Positions 16,734-25,223 of a DNA stretch of 64,000 bases are shown in pieces. The translations under genes were made by a program, and so were the position numbers. Origin of the DNA: Sporocytophaga myxococcoides DSM 11118 (GTDB taxonomy: Bacteria > Bacteroidota > Bacteroidia > Cytophagales > Cytophagaceae); NCBI RefSeq assembly GCF_000426725.1, contig NZ_AUFX01000003.1, forward strand, positions 496,001 to 560,000, in the 5' to 3' direction. The notes below the pieces were generated by a model. That model did not search any database, was not told the DNA's origin, and saw only the letters and a list, made by a program, of their open reading frames with translations. Positions within the stretch are counted from its first letter, which is position 1. Every line of letters starts with the position of its first letter.

Positions 16734-17130
16734 TTACTTTTTGTTTTCATTTTCTAAAAATGAATCAATTTGTTTTACAATATACTTTCTGTTTTTATAA
16801 AATGATTTAGGGAAATCGATATCAATATCTGTGTGTGCGTTCTCTTTAAATCCAAAGTCAAAAAAATTTCTAAGGGCGATAAAATTATCTCTGGACCTGG
16901 CGACCAGCGAGTGTTTTTCTACTTTAACGTGATAAAAATACATCAAGTCTTTCAATAAAAATTCTTTATTCCGCAGACCTGACAGGTAAATATTCCACGA
17001 GGGCCTGGCTTAAAACGTATGTATCAACGAACTCAAAGGCTTTATATCTTGCCTTTGAACAACAGGAAGGACAAATTACATCAACTTCCTTTATAAGTGA
17101 TAGATCATGCTTTTCTTCCTCAAATTCCAT
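16734..17130 (-). pseudogene. Frameshifted small zinc-ribbon protein gene
   Basis: Two minus-strand frames together look like one gene of about 130 residues. The first starts at ATG 17130, carries CPSCC at about residues 20-24 and stops at 16966. The second, offset by +1, opens after a stop near 17009-17011 and runs to 16734 (ARPSWNIYLSGLRNKEF onward). Removing one A of the short run near 17011-17014 would fuse them as ...TYVLARPSWNIYLSG.... The C-terminal part (DFPKSFYKNRKYIVKQIDSF) looks like a conserved domain, but I cannot name it. A ribbon-like metal site is suggested by the cysteines only. It may be a true pseudogene or a sequencing indel. Confidence 0.5.
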
Positions 17131-17148
17131 CCCATTCAAATTAAATTT

Positions 17149-17544
17149 TCACAAAAGATAAGCCATTAAAAACACAACGGTAAAATAAGTCCAGATGACA
17201 GAGAATACTATATGAACAATAGTCTCTAACGCCTTTCCTTTCCAGAGCCTGGGTGAGTAAACAAAAAACTGAAATAACAGCCGAAGACCCCAGAAAACTG
17301 TCAATGCAAGTACCACTTGTTTCCCAAGTCTGGTATTCAATAATTCTTTTGCACTGAAAAAACAAAACATTCCAAACAGAAATACGACAAGGGCAATAAA
17401 GAATGTATGAACATACATAAGTTGTTTATTGATCAAGCTCACAGACTGTAATTCATTTTCCCAATCGAAATATTTAGGAAAGATAACATGAATGACAGCA
17501 AGTATCATGGAAATAATACCAATGATTTTAAGATGCAGTTCCAT
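17149..17544 (-). CDS. Four-helix membrane protein of unknown function, 131 aa
   Basis: The start is placed at ATG 17544 (MELHLKIIGIIS); a TTG 15 bp upstream is less likely. Four hydrophobic helices (about residues 5-23, 44-64, 76-96 and 108-130) and almost no soluble domain indicate an integral inner-membrane protein. The layout resembles small DoxX or DUF-type membrane proteins, but no signature is clear. Its start overlaps the end of the methyltransferase gene by 17 bp, which argues for translational coupling in the same operon. Confidence 0.65.
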   Translation of the reverse strand: MELHLKIIGIISMILAVIHVIFPKYFDWENELQSVSLINKQLMYVHTFFIALVVFLFGMFCFFSAKELLNTRLGKQVVLALTVFWGLRLLFQFFVYSPRLWKGKALETIVHIVFSVIWTYFTVVFLMAYLL

Positions 17545-18289
17545 ATTTTTTAAGTGCAAAGCCTGATATAAACGGTGTAATTTTTATTTCTTTCGAAACT
17601 TCCAAACCAGCTTCAGTAAAGACTTTAAGCCAATTATTCTTAGAATAAAAATGAAAGAACCCGATATTATAAGCAAAAAAATTTATAAGGTCTCTTTGAT
17701 GTTCAACCACTATGATCATTCCCTGGATTGTTATCGCTTTCCTCAACTGTTCAAAGAAAATTATCCTTTCTTCTTCATTTCTTATTTCATGGGCAGCAAA
17801 CATAAGTAGTATTACATCAACACTACCTTCTTCTAGTGGGACAGCCTTAGTATTTATAACCTGTGTTTCCGGATAAGGCTCATACAGCTTTCTTGCCCTT
17901 TCAATAGAGATTTCTGTATGCAGTAATGGATCATAAAAATCAAAAACAGAAAATCTTGAATCCGGATATCTACTTTTTACCACTTCACTTATTTCATCAA
18001 ATCCTGCATTGATATTAACGATTGATGCAGGCTTTAATGCAATAAGCTTATCAAGAAAACTGAGCTTGTACAAGTCTGTTAAATCATAAATATATAGCGA
18101 TGTAACAAGAGAAATCACAATGCTAAGCAATGTGGCAAGAATAGCTATATTGAAAAGAATATTATCCAGAAAATAATATTTTCCGATTATCAATAACAAG
18201 ATAAATATTAAAGCTATGACAAAGGTATGCCAGTTAAACAGAATGATATTGGTTACTCCTTGAAATGGTTTTCTTATTGTGCTTTCCAT
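17528..18289 (-). CDS. Membrane-anchored SAM-dependent methyltransferase-like protein
   Basis: A 253-residue protein with two N-terminal membrane helices (about 18-38 and 43-68) followed by a class I methyltransferase fold (about 85-250). Motif I is weak (ASIVNINAGFDE instead of GxGxG), whereas the later strand VDVILLMFAAHEIRNEEER and the helix/strand IQGMIIVVEHQRDL match motifs IV/V of the fold. The weak glycine loop leaves SAM binding to be shown. The substrate is unknown; a membrane-associated small molecule is a reasonable guess. It overlaps DUF2071 upstream by 16 bp and the next gene downstream by 17 bp. Confidence 0.68.
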   Translation of the reverse strand: MESTIRKPFQGVTNIILFNWHTFVIALIFILLLIIGKYYFLDNILFNIAILATLLSIVISLVTSLYIYDLTDLYKLSFLDKLIALKPASIVNINAGFDEISEVVKSRYPDSRFSVFDFYDPLLHTEISIERARKLYEPYPETQVINTKAVPLEEGSVDVILLMFAAHEIRNEEERIIFFEQLRKAITIQGMIIVVEHQRDLINFFAYNIGFFHFYSKNNWLKVFTEAGLEVSKEIKITPFISGFALKKYGTAS

Positions 18290-19011
18290 TTTTCAATCAC
18301 TCCTTTCTTCCAATAGTAAGGGATATTCTGTATTATAAAGGCATTGGCCAGTTGTATTCCTTGGAAATGCATTTGATTCAGAAAGCCTACATTTTCTTTA
18401 ATAACTTCTACAGGCTTTGGTATCCAGGATTCCCTTACGCCTTCTATGATCAAAACTTCTGAAGTGACCGCATTATAGGTAAAAGTAAAAGGCAATGGAC
18501 CAGCATATCTTCTTGCTTCTTTCCAATCATCAAAAGGTGAGCCGTGGGGTAAAGCAGCATTTTCACTCAAACTGACTTTCACATCTAATGCTGATTTAAC
18601 AGATGATATAGAGATAGATTCTTTATTGCTATTAAGTATTATGTCTGTTGTAGTATAATTATAATGAGTAAAAATATTTCCAAAGAAAGACATCTTTCTT
18701 TTATTAGTTTCTGACTTTAATATATATAGGCCTCTGAGCCTCTTTCCTCTATCATTATTAAATTTCACAAAGATCCGAAATCCGGCAAGAAAAAAATCAT
18801 TACCCATAAACTTAGGAACGCCTTTAGGTCTGAGGTCTTTAGTCTGCACGAGTGCAACCGCCACGAATCCCCATTTATCTTTAAAAGTATCTAATTCAAG
18901 ACATGGGGGAATAAGAGTCTGAAGTTGTTCCTTAGGGACAGCGTAAGTAAGGACGAGAGAGCTTTCAAAAAAAGTTTCTACAGCAAACGGATGATTTTTA
19001 AGAGACAGCAT
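18274..19011 (-). CDS. DUF2071 family protein
   Basis: A 245-residue soluble protein with the DUF2071 pattern: an N-terminal VPKEQLQTLIPPCLELDTF, then a GFVAVALV strand, FFLAGFRIFVKF and, near the C-terminus, a SWIPKPVEVIKENVGFLNQ segment. The family is structurally related to acetoacetate-decarboxylase-like folds, but its reaction is unknown. It overlaps the 5' end of the methyltransferase gene by 16 bp and the end of the DoxX-like gene by 14 bp, so it is clearly cotranscribed. Confidence 0.7.
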   Translation of the reverse strand: MLSLKNHPFAVETFFESSLVLTYAVPKEQLQTLIPPCLELDTFKDKWGFVAVALVQTKDLRPKGVPKFMGNDFFLAGFRIFVKFNNDRGKRLRGLYILKSETNKRKMSFFGNIFTHYNYTTTDIILNSNKESISISSVKSALDVKVSLSENAALPHGSPFDDWKEARRYAGPLPFTFTYNAVTSEVLIIEGVRESWIPKPVEVIKENVGFLNQMHFQGIQLANAFIIQNIPYYWKKGVIEKWKAQ

Positions 19012-19411
19012 TTTCTGAGGTTGTATTAATTCCTACTAGTAAAAATTCATTGATATAAACCGCAATAACAAATAGCAATGCAACAAATAAATTTCCCCGA
19101 CCAAACAGAAGCAGGTCAGGAGCCAGGATTGCTTCGATAATGTTCATTGTAACTACAAGTCCTATTTGAGCAATTGAACACCATTTGGATTTTATTCGGC
19201 TGAATATCCAGACTACCATAAACAACTCTCCCACCCCAATAGTCTTTGTAATCAGAAAAGCATGATTGTCTCCCAGAATTCGTCCGACAATTTCCTGATG
19301 ACGAGGGACCATATTTAAAAGCTTGCAGAACAACCCATTAATAAGCCAGACTAGCGCCATGCTTACGCGAAATATAATTTTAAGATAATCTTGATTTATT
19401 TTAAAGTTCAT
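18998..19411 (-). CDS. DoxX-like membrane protein
   Basis: The ATG at 19411 (MNFKINQDYLKIIFR) is preferred; ATG 19426 is also possible. The protein has about 137 residues and four membrane helices (about 10-30, 48-70, 76-95, 99-122), with the DoxX-like pattern RVSMALVWLINGLFCKLL in helix 1 and VGELFMVVWIF in helix 2. Proteins of this group are of unknown function and often sit beside DUF2071 or redox genes, as here. It is the first gene of the overlapping run toward 17149 and lies just downstream of the DUF2310 gene, which overlaps its alternative start. Confidence 0.65.
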   Translation of the reverse strand: MNFKINQDYLKIIFRVSMALVWLINGLFCKLLNMVPRHQEIVGRILGDNHAFLITKTIGVGELFMVVWIFSRIKSKWCSIAQIGLVVTMNIIEAILAPDLLLFGRGNLFVALLFVIAVYINEFLLVGINTTSENAVS

Positions 19412-19425
19412 ACTTATCCTTAACA

Positions 19426-20214
19426 TTAAAAACTCATAGTAGACACAAGTCTGCACTGATCACACTTACAGTTGTGAAGATTAAAATAAGATTGTTCTTC
19501 TAAAGTCCAGTCGCCTTTACAACTTGGACAAGTTCTCACGATAACATCTTCTGTACCTGAAATTTGTGCATTATAAAACAGGTAATAATATGTAGGTACT
19601 CCCGTAATTTTCTCAAGATTAACACAACAATCTCTACCTTTTCTATTCAATTCACTGTTTGGGTTGCTTAATTGATCAGAGGTCCATACCTCGCCTCCAT
19701 ATCCACTATACCAAAGTCCTTCAATATGGTCATAGTCTCTGTTCCAATCAATGATATCAATAAAAGACTCTCCTTTGTAGGTATACGGTAATTTGTATAA
19801 TGGGATCTGGTCCATTGAATCTCCGTCATAGATTGGAGAAATGCGGTTAGACTTTAAAATTAAAAATTTTGGTTTTTCTAAAATTATGGTTTCTTCAAAT
19901 TCAGGATCAAGACCTATATAAACAAAATCAAATGAGCATTGAAATTCTGTAATTATTTTGTATTTAGTATCCTTAGTTAACTTGGTAGAGTATTTGTCTT
20001 TATAAGAATCTTTTTCAGGACAGAACAAATTTAACTCAAGGCCATCATTTATCGATTCATACTGATACTCTAAATTAATAATTTGACTACTTTTAAATAA
20101 TCCATTCAAGTAATACCCCATTTGTTCGAAAAAATTATACCGATTGAAAAGATCATTAAAGAATTCCTTATCCGCAATTTTTCCGTCCCTGATTTTAAGT
20201 TTAATTATATGCAT
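19426..20214 (-). CDS. DUF2310 family zinc-ribbon protein
   Basis: A 262-residue cytosolic protein. The C-terminal 45 residues hold a four-cysteine zinc ribbon: CPSC then, after about 20 residues, CKCDQC, followed by RLVSTMSF, the typical end of DUF2310. An additional CC lies at about 196-197 (GRDCCVNLEKITGVPTYYYL), the segment before the ribbon that is also conserved. The family is annotated as possibly nucleic-acid-binding; no activity is established. It is 12 bp downstream of the membrane protein gene on the same strand. Confidence 0.65.
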   Translation of the reverse strand: MHIIKLKIRDGKIADKEFFNDLFNRYNFFEQMGYYLNGLFKSSQIINLEYQYESINDGLELNLFCPEKDSYKDKYSTKLTKDTKYKIITEFQCSFDFVYIGLDPEFEETIILEKPKFLILKSNRISPIYDGDSMDQIPLYKLPYTYKGESFIDIIDWNRDYDHIEGLWYSGYGGEVWTSDQLSNPNSELNRKGRDCCVNLEKITGVPTYYYLFYNAQISGTEDVIVRTCPSCKGDWTLEEQSYFNLHNCKCDQCRLVSTMSF

Positions 20215-20226
20215 TGCAAAAAAATG

Positions 20227-21321
20227 TCATGAACTTTGATTAATTGAAAATAACATTTTCTTCTTTATCCTCCTATCCAGCTGCCACATAATGATCCAAT
20301 AGACAGGCATTATCAAAGGATAAAAAATTATAACCAGAAATGTATAACCATGATATCGACTAGCCTCCGGACCGATAACTGAATCAATTATTTCAAAGGT
20401 ATACATATACCAAATGAGTGTGATTAATGGAATTAAAATACTTCCCATAATTACTATCCATGAATATTTCTTCTCCGGATTGCGAATGCGGTTTCTTTTG
20501 ATGCGACTGTAATGAACCAAAGTAACAATGATTGCGAATAATATCATCATTTTAAGAGGTTTCACTAAAAGAAGGATTCTTGCTAAGTAGCTGACTTGCG
20601 GATTATATGAAAATTCTATTTCATCATCCGGAAGTTTATCAAATTTCCAAATTGCTATAGAATCCAAATTTCCTTCAGTTGGCTTTCCGAGATTGGTCTT
20701 GATCTCAGAATTGTTATCCGAAGCTCTTAAAGTAATTTCAATGGATTTGAAAGACCTCCAGAATTTTGCCGGGAATAAGGAATATTTGAAAGAATATTTT
20801 TTTACCCAATCCCATAAGTCCACCCAAGCATTGGAAGTATATTCCACATGTATTTGATGTGCTCCTTGAGTTAAATCTGCTTCAAAGTACTTGAGATCAT
20901 TAAACTCCATCTCGCTTTTTAAATTCTGACTCCAATCCGGACTATATAGAGATTCATAGAATTTCTCCAATGGAGTGTGATCAATATCCCTAACACCTTC
21001 AGGAATTGCTTTTACCTTGACTTCTTTATTATCAATCCAGACCTTAAAATCATCTTTATAATCCACCGCATAAAAAAGCAATGGAATTTGCATACCAGAG
21101 GAGTCACACTGAATATAGTAATCAATTTTATATAAAGCTGTATGGTCCTCTTTATTGATCTGTATAAAGATTTTCTCTTTGAGTATGTCTATATCGCTGC
21201 TTGTCATGGCTGATCCCGATATTGTTCCCTCCCAATATGGTGAGGCCATATTGGCAAAGCAGGTATGGGCGAACATTAACCCTTGAATAAATACCGAGAA
21301 AATAACTTTTCTAATAATCAT
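20227..21321 (-). CDS. Exported protein with C-terminal membrane helices, 364 aa
   Basis: The N-terminus is a signal peptide (about 1-23, ending CFANMASPYW). It is followed by a beta-rich extracytoplasmic region (about 25-245) with immunoglobulin-like strands (VKAIPEG, HQIHVEYTSNAWVD, SIEITLRASD). Three membrane helices lie at about 256-273, 287-309 and 325-346. I do not recognise a family. The layout, an exported sandwich domain anchored by membrane helices at the C-terminus, suggests a surface or periplasmic sensor or scaffold. It is the 5'-most gene of a run toward 17149. Confidence 0.6.
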   Translation of the reverse strand: MIIRKVIFSVFIQGLMFAHTCFANMASPYWEGTISGSAMTSSDIDILKEKIFIQINKEDHTALYKIDYYIQCDSSGMQIPLLFYAVDYKDDFKVWIDNKEVKVKAIPEGVRDIDHTPLEKFYESLYSPDWSQNLKSEMEFNDLKYFEADLTQGAHQIHVEYTSNAWVDLWDWVKKYSFKYSLFPAKFWRSFKSIEITLRASDNNSEIKTNLGKPTEGNLDSIAIWKFDKLPDDEIEFSYNPQVSYLARILLLVKPLKMMILFAIIVTLVHYSRIKRNRIRNPEKKYSWIVIMGSILIPLITLIWYMYTFEIIDSVIGPEASRYHGYTFLVIIFYPLIMPVYWIIMWQLDRRIKKKMLFSINQSS

Positions 21322-21585
21322 ATTTCAGCAAAAAATCTCCCTTGGTATACGTGAATTTTATCAAAAGAAGTTGTATCCCTCATGCGCACTTTGTCTTCAA
21401 TATTTAGCTGCAAATCAAATATTTGCACTAAAAAACTCACTTTACTTAAAAATATCTTTTTATAAAAATGAATTTCAGACAACTATTTATTGTTTTATTT
21501 ACTTTGTAATAAAAAAAGAATATAGAATATTCAAATCCAAATTTATAAACAGGAGATTTTGCCTCCTTTAGAAATCAGAAGCATC

Positions 21586-23037
21586 ATGTCTACAATTATT
21601 ATAGAACAAGTAAAAGCATTTTTTGAAAGCTGGAAACCTGAAATACCCGTGGAGGAAGTCAGACAACTGGCTCAGGCAGGAAGTGACAGACAATATTTCA
21701 GGGTCAAAACGGCTCCTCGATCATATATCGTCACCTATAATAACAACACTCCGGAAAACTCAGCATTTCTGGAATTTTCAAGGCATTTTGCCAGCAAGCA
21801 ACTTGCTGTTCCGGAAGTTTTCCACTCCAGTACTGATAAGCAATTCTATATTCAGGCAGATCTCGGGGATACTTCTTTGTTTGATATAGTTCAGAATGAG
21901 GGTTATACAGACCGTACTTTTGAATTGTATCAGAAAACCTTTGCTCAGCTAGCTCAGCTTCAGATTCAGGGTGGAACAGGCTTGAACTACGACTACTGTA
22001 TTGCAACCCGCTCATTTGACAGACAGGCGATCTATTCCGATTTGCTCTATTTTAAATATTATTTCCTGAGAGCACTTAAACTTAATTACGACAAGAATCT
22101 TTTGTTGAATGACTTCGAAATGCTCAGCTACTACCTAATGCAAGAGCGCAACAAGTATTTCATGCATAGGGATTGTCAGAGCAGAAATGTAATGGTAAAA
22201 GATGATAAAGTCTACTTTATAGATTATCAGGGAGGCATGCAAGGCGCTCTTCAGTACGATGTAGCTTCAATGCTATGGCAGGCGAAAGCCGCTTTACCAT
22301 TCGAATGGAGAGATGAACTTGTTCTTTATTATTTTGACAGAGTAAATGATCTATTGGGAAATCAGCTCAACAAAAAAGATTTCTTAGATATATACCGTGG
22401 CTTTGTTCTTATTAGAATGCTTCAAACGCTTGGAGCATATGGTTTCCGTGGACTCTTTGAACGCAAGCCTCATTTTATAAGCAGTATTCCATTCGCATTA
22501 AGAAACTTAAGATGGTTCCTTGAAAACAAAGGAATTCCAATCCGTCTGCCGGAGCTGGAGAAGGTGCTAAATGCTATGGTGGAAGAAGACATTGTTAAAC
22601 GTTTTGAAAACATAAAGGCAGAAAAGGATAGTAAGTTAGTTGTTAAAATCTGCAGTTTCTCCTATAAAACCGGCCATCCTGAAGATCTATCAGGAAATGG
22701 CGGAGGCTTTATATTTGATTGCAGAGGCATTCTAAATCCCGGAAGATATGAGGCTTATAAAAAACTTACAGGAAGAGATAAACCTGTTCAGGATTTCCTG
22801 CTTTATCAAACAGAAATGCCAGTTTTCCTGCAACATGTATATAGTATTGTCGATATTAGTGTAACAGATTATCTGAAGCGAGACTTTGATAGTCTGATGG
22901 TAAGTTTTGGCTGTACTGGCGGACAACACAGAAGTGTGTTTGCGGCAGACAGTCTTGCTAAGCATCTTCAGCAAAAGTTTGGAGTTAAAGTTGAATTACA
23001 ACACTGCATTCAGGACGCAAAAAACTGGGTTAACTAA
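21586..23037 (+). CDS. Fusion of aminoglycoside-phosphotransferase-like sugar kinase and RapZ C-terminal domain
   Basis: The ATG at 21586 is used (a TTG 27 bp upstream is less likely). Residues 1-330 form an APH/ChoK-type kinase with the catalytic loop HRDCQSRN (194-201) and the metal-binding IDYQGG (212-217), similar to AmgK, the MurNAc/GlcNAc anomeric kinase. Residues about 350-483 are a RapZ C-terminal domain, with FSYKTGHP (358-365), GNGGGFIFDCRG (370-381) and FGCTGGQHRS (441-450). In RapZ this domain binds glucosamine-6-phosphate and the RNA GlmZ. Here the RapZ ATPase half is replaced by the kinase. The MurU-like gene starts 20 bp downstream, which supports a cell-wall sugar kinase role. 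The assignment to MurNAc is inferred. Confidence 0.85.
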   Translation: MSTIIIEQVKAFFESWKPEIPVEEVRQLAQAGSDRQYFRVKTAPRSYIVTYNNNTPENSAFLEFSRHFASKQLAVPEVFHSSTDKQFYIQADLGDTSLFDIVQNEGYTDRTFELYQKTFAQLAQLQIQGGTGLNYDYCIATRSFDRQAIYSDLLYFKYYFLRALKLNYDKNLLLNDFEMLSYYLMQERNKYFMHRDCQSRNVMVKDDKVYFIDYQGGMQGALQYDVASMLWQAKAALPFEWRDELVLYYFDRVNDLLGNQLNKKDFLDIYRGFVLIRMLQTLGAYGFRGLFERKPHFISSIPFALRNLRWFLENKGIPIRLPELEKVLNAMVEEDIVKRFENIKAEKDSKLVVKICSFSYKTGHPEDLSGNGGGFIFDCRGILNPGRYEAYKKLTGRDKPVQDFLLYQTEMPVFLQHVYSIVDISVTDYLKRDFDSLMVSFGCTGGQHRSVFAADSLAKHLQQKFGVKVELQHCIQDAKNWVN

Positions 23038-23057
23038 ATAAATCAGATTCTATTTTT

Positions 23058-23774
23058 ATGAAGGCAATGATTTTTGCTGCAGGTTTAGGAACTCGCTTAA
23101 AACCCTTTACAGAAAACCATCCTAAAGCGCTGGCTGTTGTGAATAACAAGCCTTTGTTACAAAGGAATATCGAATATCTTAAAGGATATGGAATTAAGGA
23201 ATTTGTCATAAATGTTCACCATTTTCCGGATCAAATCATCTCTTTCTTAAAAGAGCATAACAACTTCGACTGTAAAATCAGTATTTCCGATGAAACAGAT
23301 GCTTTGCTTGAAACAGGAGGCGGTCTTAAAAAAGCATCTTCTTTTTTAAAAGGAGATACTCCCTTTCTGGTGATGAATGTGGATATGCTCACCAATCTTG
23401 CAGTAGACAAAATGATAGCATTTCACAATGCCGGAAAGGCTCTTGCAACACTTGCTGTGACAAGACGTGAAACTTCCAGATATTTTTTATTCAACGGCAG
23501 GAATGAATTATGCGGATGGCAAAATACAAAAACAGGTGAAGAAAAAATAAAAAGAACGGAAGCTGATTTAACTCCAAAAGCTTTTAGTGGAATCCATATT
23601 ATTGAGCCGGAAATATTTAATCTGATAAAACAGGAAGGTAAATTTTCAATGGTCGATGTCTACCTTGACTTATGCAGTAAAAATACCATCATGGGATTTG
23701 ACCACACTTCAGACATCTTATTGGATGTGGGAAAGCCTGAATCGATACAACAAGCTGAAGCCTTGTTTTCATAA
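23058..23774 (+). CDS. MurU-like nucleotidyltransferase (sugar-1-phosphate uridylyltransferase)
   Basis: A 238-residue GT-A fold nucleotidyltransferase with GLGTRLKP (9-16), the PKAL lysine (22-25), the metal-binding region NVDM (about 112-115) and a GxH..(S)GIHIIEPE segment. In the AmgK-MurU pathway MurU makes UDP-MurNAc from MurNAc-1-phosphate. The length (about 225-240) fits MurU rather than full-length GlmU or RmlA. It follows the kinase gene by 20 bp on the same strand. The substrate sugar is inferred from context, so a ManC- or glucose-type specificity is not excluded. Confidence 0.8.
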   Translation: MKAMIFAAGLGTRLKPFTENHPKALAVVNNKPLLQRNIEYLKGYGIKEFVINVHHFPDQIISFLKEHNNFDCKISISDETDALLETGGGLKKASSFLKGDTPFLVMNVDMLTNLAVDKMIAFHNAGKALATLAVTRRETSRYFLFNGRNELCGWQNTKTGEEKIKRTEADLTPKAFSGIHIIEPEIFNLIKQEGKFSMVDVYLDLCSKNTIMGFDHTSDILLDVGKPESIQQAEALFS

Positions 23775-23776
23775 AT

Positions 23777-23806
23777 AAAAAATCCCTGTTCTGCAGGGAT
23801 TTTTTA
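23777..23806 (+). terminator. Terminator of the kinase-murU unit
   Basis: A6-ATCCCTG pairs with CAGGGAT-T6 across a 5-nt loop, starting 3 bp after the stop. It is symmetrical enough to act also on the convergent SDR gene. Confidence 0.85.
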
Positions 23807-23823
23807 TTTAAATTTTATCTGTA

Positions 23824-24624
23824 TCAAATCTTGTAAAATCCAGCAATGATCCTTTCAAACATATAATCAGGGACGATCTTTTTAATAAGCACAGAGAGCT
23901 TTTCTGTTACCTTACCAACTCTGTAAATTCTCTTAACTTTATCAGCTTTCATGATTGATTCAATAAGCGGGCCAAATATCTCCGGCTCCAGACCTTTGCT
24001 TACGCTTTTATTGATAGCATCATAAGCCCTATTAAAACTATCTTTATAAGGACTACCTTCCGGAACTTGAGTAAATAGCCTATTGGCGCTGATATCCGTT
24101 TTAATGCCCCCCGGCTGAATACAACATGCCTTAATTCCAAATTTTTTTGTTTCTATTCTCAAAGCTTCGGTATAGCGATCTACTGCGGCTTTACTGGAAC
24201 TATAGACACTTCTATATGGCAACCCCATTTCTGATGCAATAGAACTTATATTAATGATCAAACCGGATTTATTATTTCTCATAGAAGGTAAAACAGCCTG
24301 ACAAACTCTGACAACTCCGATAAAATTTGTACTCATTACCTTTTCTGCATCAGATAAGGACAGGTACTCACATCCACCAGCTATTCCAATACCTGCATTG
24401 TTTATTACAACATCTATCTTGCCATTCTTTTTAATAATATGGTCTGTCGCAGCTTTTACACTCTCATTGTCGCATACATCCATTGGAAGAGCTTTAAACT
24501 TTAACCCTTCTTGTTTTATAGACCTGGAAGTACCATATACAATGTGCCCTTGAGAAGTCAGATAGTCCGCGATCACTTTTCCTATACCGGAAGAGGCGCC
24601 GGTTACAAGTACAATTTTTGACAT
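23824..24624 (-). CDS. Short-chain dehydrogenase/reductase
   Basis: A 266-residue classical SDR with the Rossmann motif TGASSGIG (8-15), NNAG (75-78) and the catalytic Ser-Tyr-Lys set (SS at 127-128, Tyr141, Lys145). The C-terminal IIAGFYKI segment is typical of enzymes of this size. It oxidises or reduces a hydroxyl/carbonyl group with NAD(P); the substrate cannot be inferred. The gene is divergent from the tautomerase-like gene and stands alone. Confidence 0.88.
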   Translation of the reverse strand: MSKIVLVTGASSGIGKVIADYLTSQGHIVYGTSRSIKQEGLKFKALPMDVCDNESVKAATDHIIKKNGKIDVVINNAGIGIAGGCEYLSLSDAEKVMSTNFIGVVRVCQAVLPSMRNNKSGLIINISSIASEMGLPYRSVYSSSKAAVDRYTEALRIETKKFGIKACCIQPGGIKTDISANRLFTQVPEGSPYKDSFNRAYDAINKSVSKGLEPEIFGPLIESIMKADKVKRIYRVGKVTEKLSVLIKKIVPDYMFERIIAGFYKI

Positions 24625-24766
24625 TACTGATAAGAAATAATTTTCACGAATATATATATAGTTCTATGCAGGAGCAATATTGGAGGTCTGTTTGCCTTTA
24701 ATTTTCATGAAACTGAGTTTGGTATTGTTTTTTTATTTTATTTTTAATAGAAAAAAAACTAAAGCA

Positions 24767-25156
24767 ATGTCACAAGTAAAAATATATGGATTAAAAGAAA
24801 AACTGGATCTTGTGAAAAAGGATCTGTCTGATGTAATTCATGAATGTGTTGTAGCAGCATTGGAATTCCCTAAAGACAAGCGCGCTCACAGATTCATAGG
24901 TTTAGCGAAAGATGATTTTTATTATCCGGATGGACGTACAGAAGCCTATACCATTATTGAATTTATAATGATCGAAGGAAGAACAGTTGAAACTAAAAAG
25001 AAACTAGTCAGATTGTTATTTGAAAGGATAAAAGAAAAAATTGGTATATCGGAAATCGATATTGAGATCTGCATTATGGAAGCTCCTGCTCACAATTGGG
25101 GCTTCAGAGGTTTTCACGGTGACGAAGTAAAGCTTAACTATAAAGTGTCTATATAA
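24767..25156 (+). CDS. Tautomerase-superfamily protein lacking the N-terminal proline
   Basis: The ATG at 24767 (MSQVKIYGLKEKL) is the family-like start; upstream codons in frame (from a TTG at 24680) look spurious. The protein has 129 residues with a tautomerase-type beta-alpha-beta pattern, including ETKKKLVRLLFERIKEKIGI and DIEICIMEAPAHNWGFRG. Tautomerases use Pro1 as general base after Met removal. Here residue 2 is Ser, so classical tautomerase chemistry is doubtful. Function unknown. Good hairpin terminator after the stop. Confidence 0.62.
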   Translation: MSQVKIYGLKEKLDLVKKDLSDVIHECVVAALEFPKDKRAHRFIGLAKDDFYYPDGRTEAYTIIEFIMIEGRTVETKKKLVRLLFERIKEKIGISEIDIEICIMEAPAHNWGFRGFHGDEVKLNYKVSI

Positions 25157-25160
25157 AATA

Positions 25161-25195
25161 AAAAGCCCTTCAGAATATTAATCTGAAGGGCTTTT
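25161..25195. terminator. Terminator between convergent tautomerase-like and helicase genes
   Basis: AAAAGCCCTTCAGA pairs perfectly with TCTGAAGGGCTTTT over a 7-nt loop. It is symmetric with T-runs on both strands, so it serves both genes. Confidence 0.9.
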
Positions 25196-25223
25196 AAAAT
25201 TCTATATTCTATTGCTCCAATGT

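Noticed and set aside
17141-17365. 74-codon minus-strand frame inside the four-helix membrane protein gene
   Set aside because: It is a different phase of the same strand, with scattered cysteines and no membrane pattern, while the other frame is a clean membrane protein coupled to its operon.
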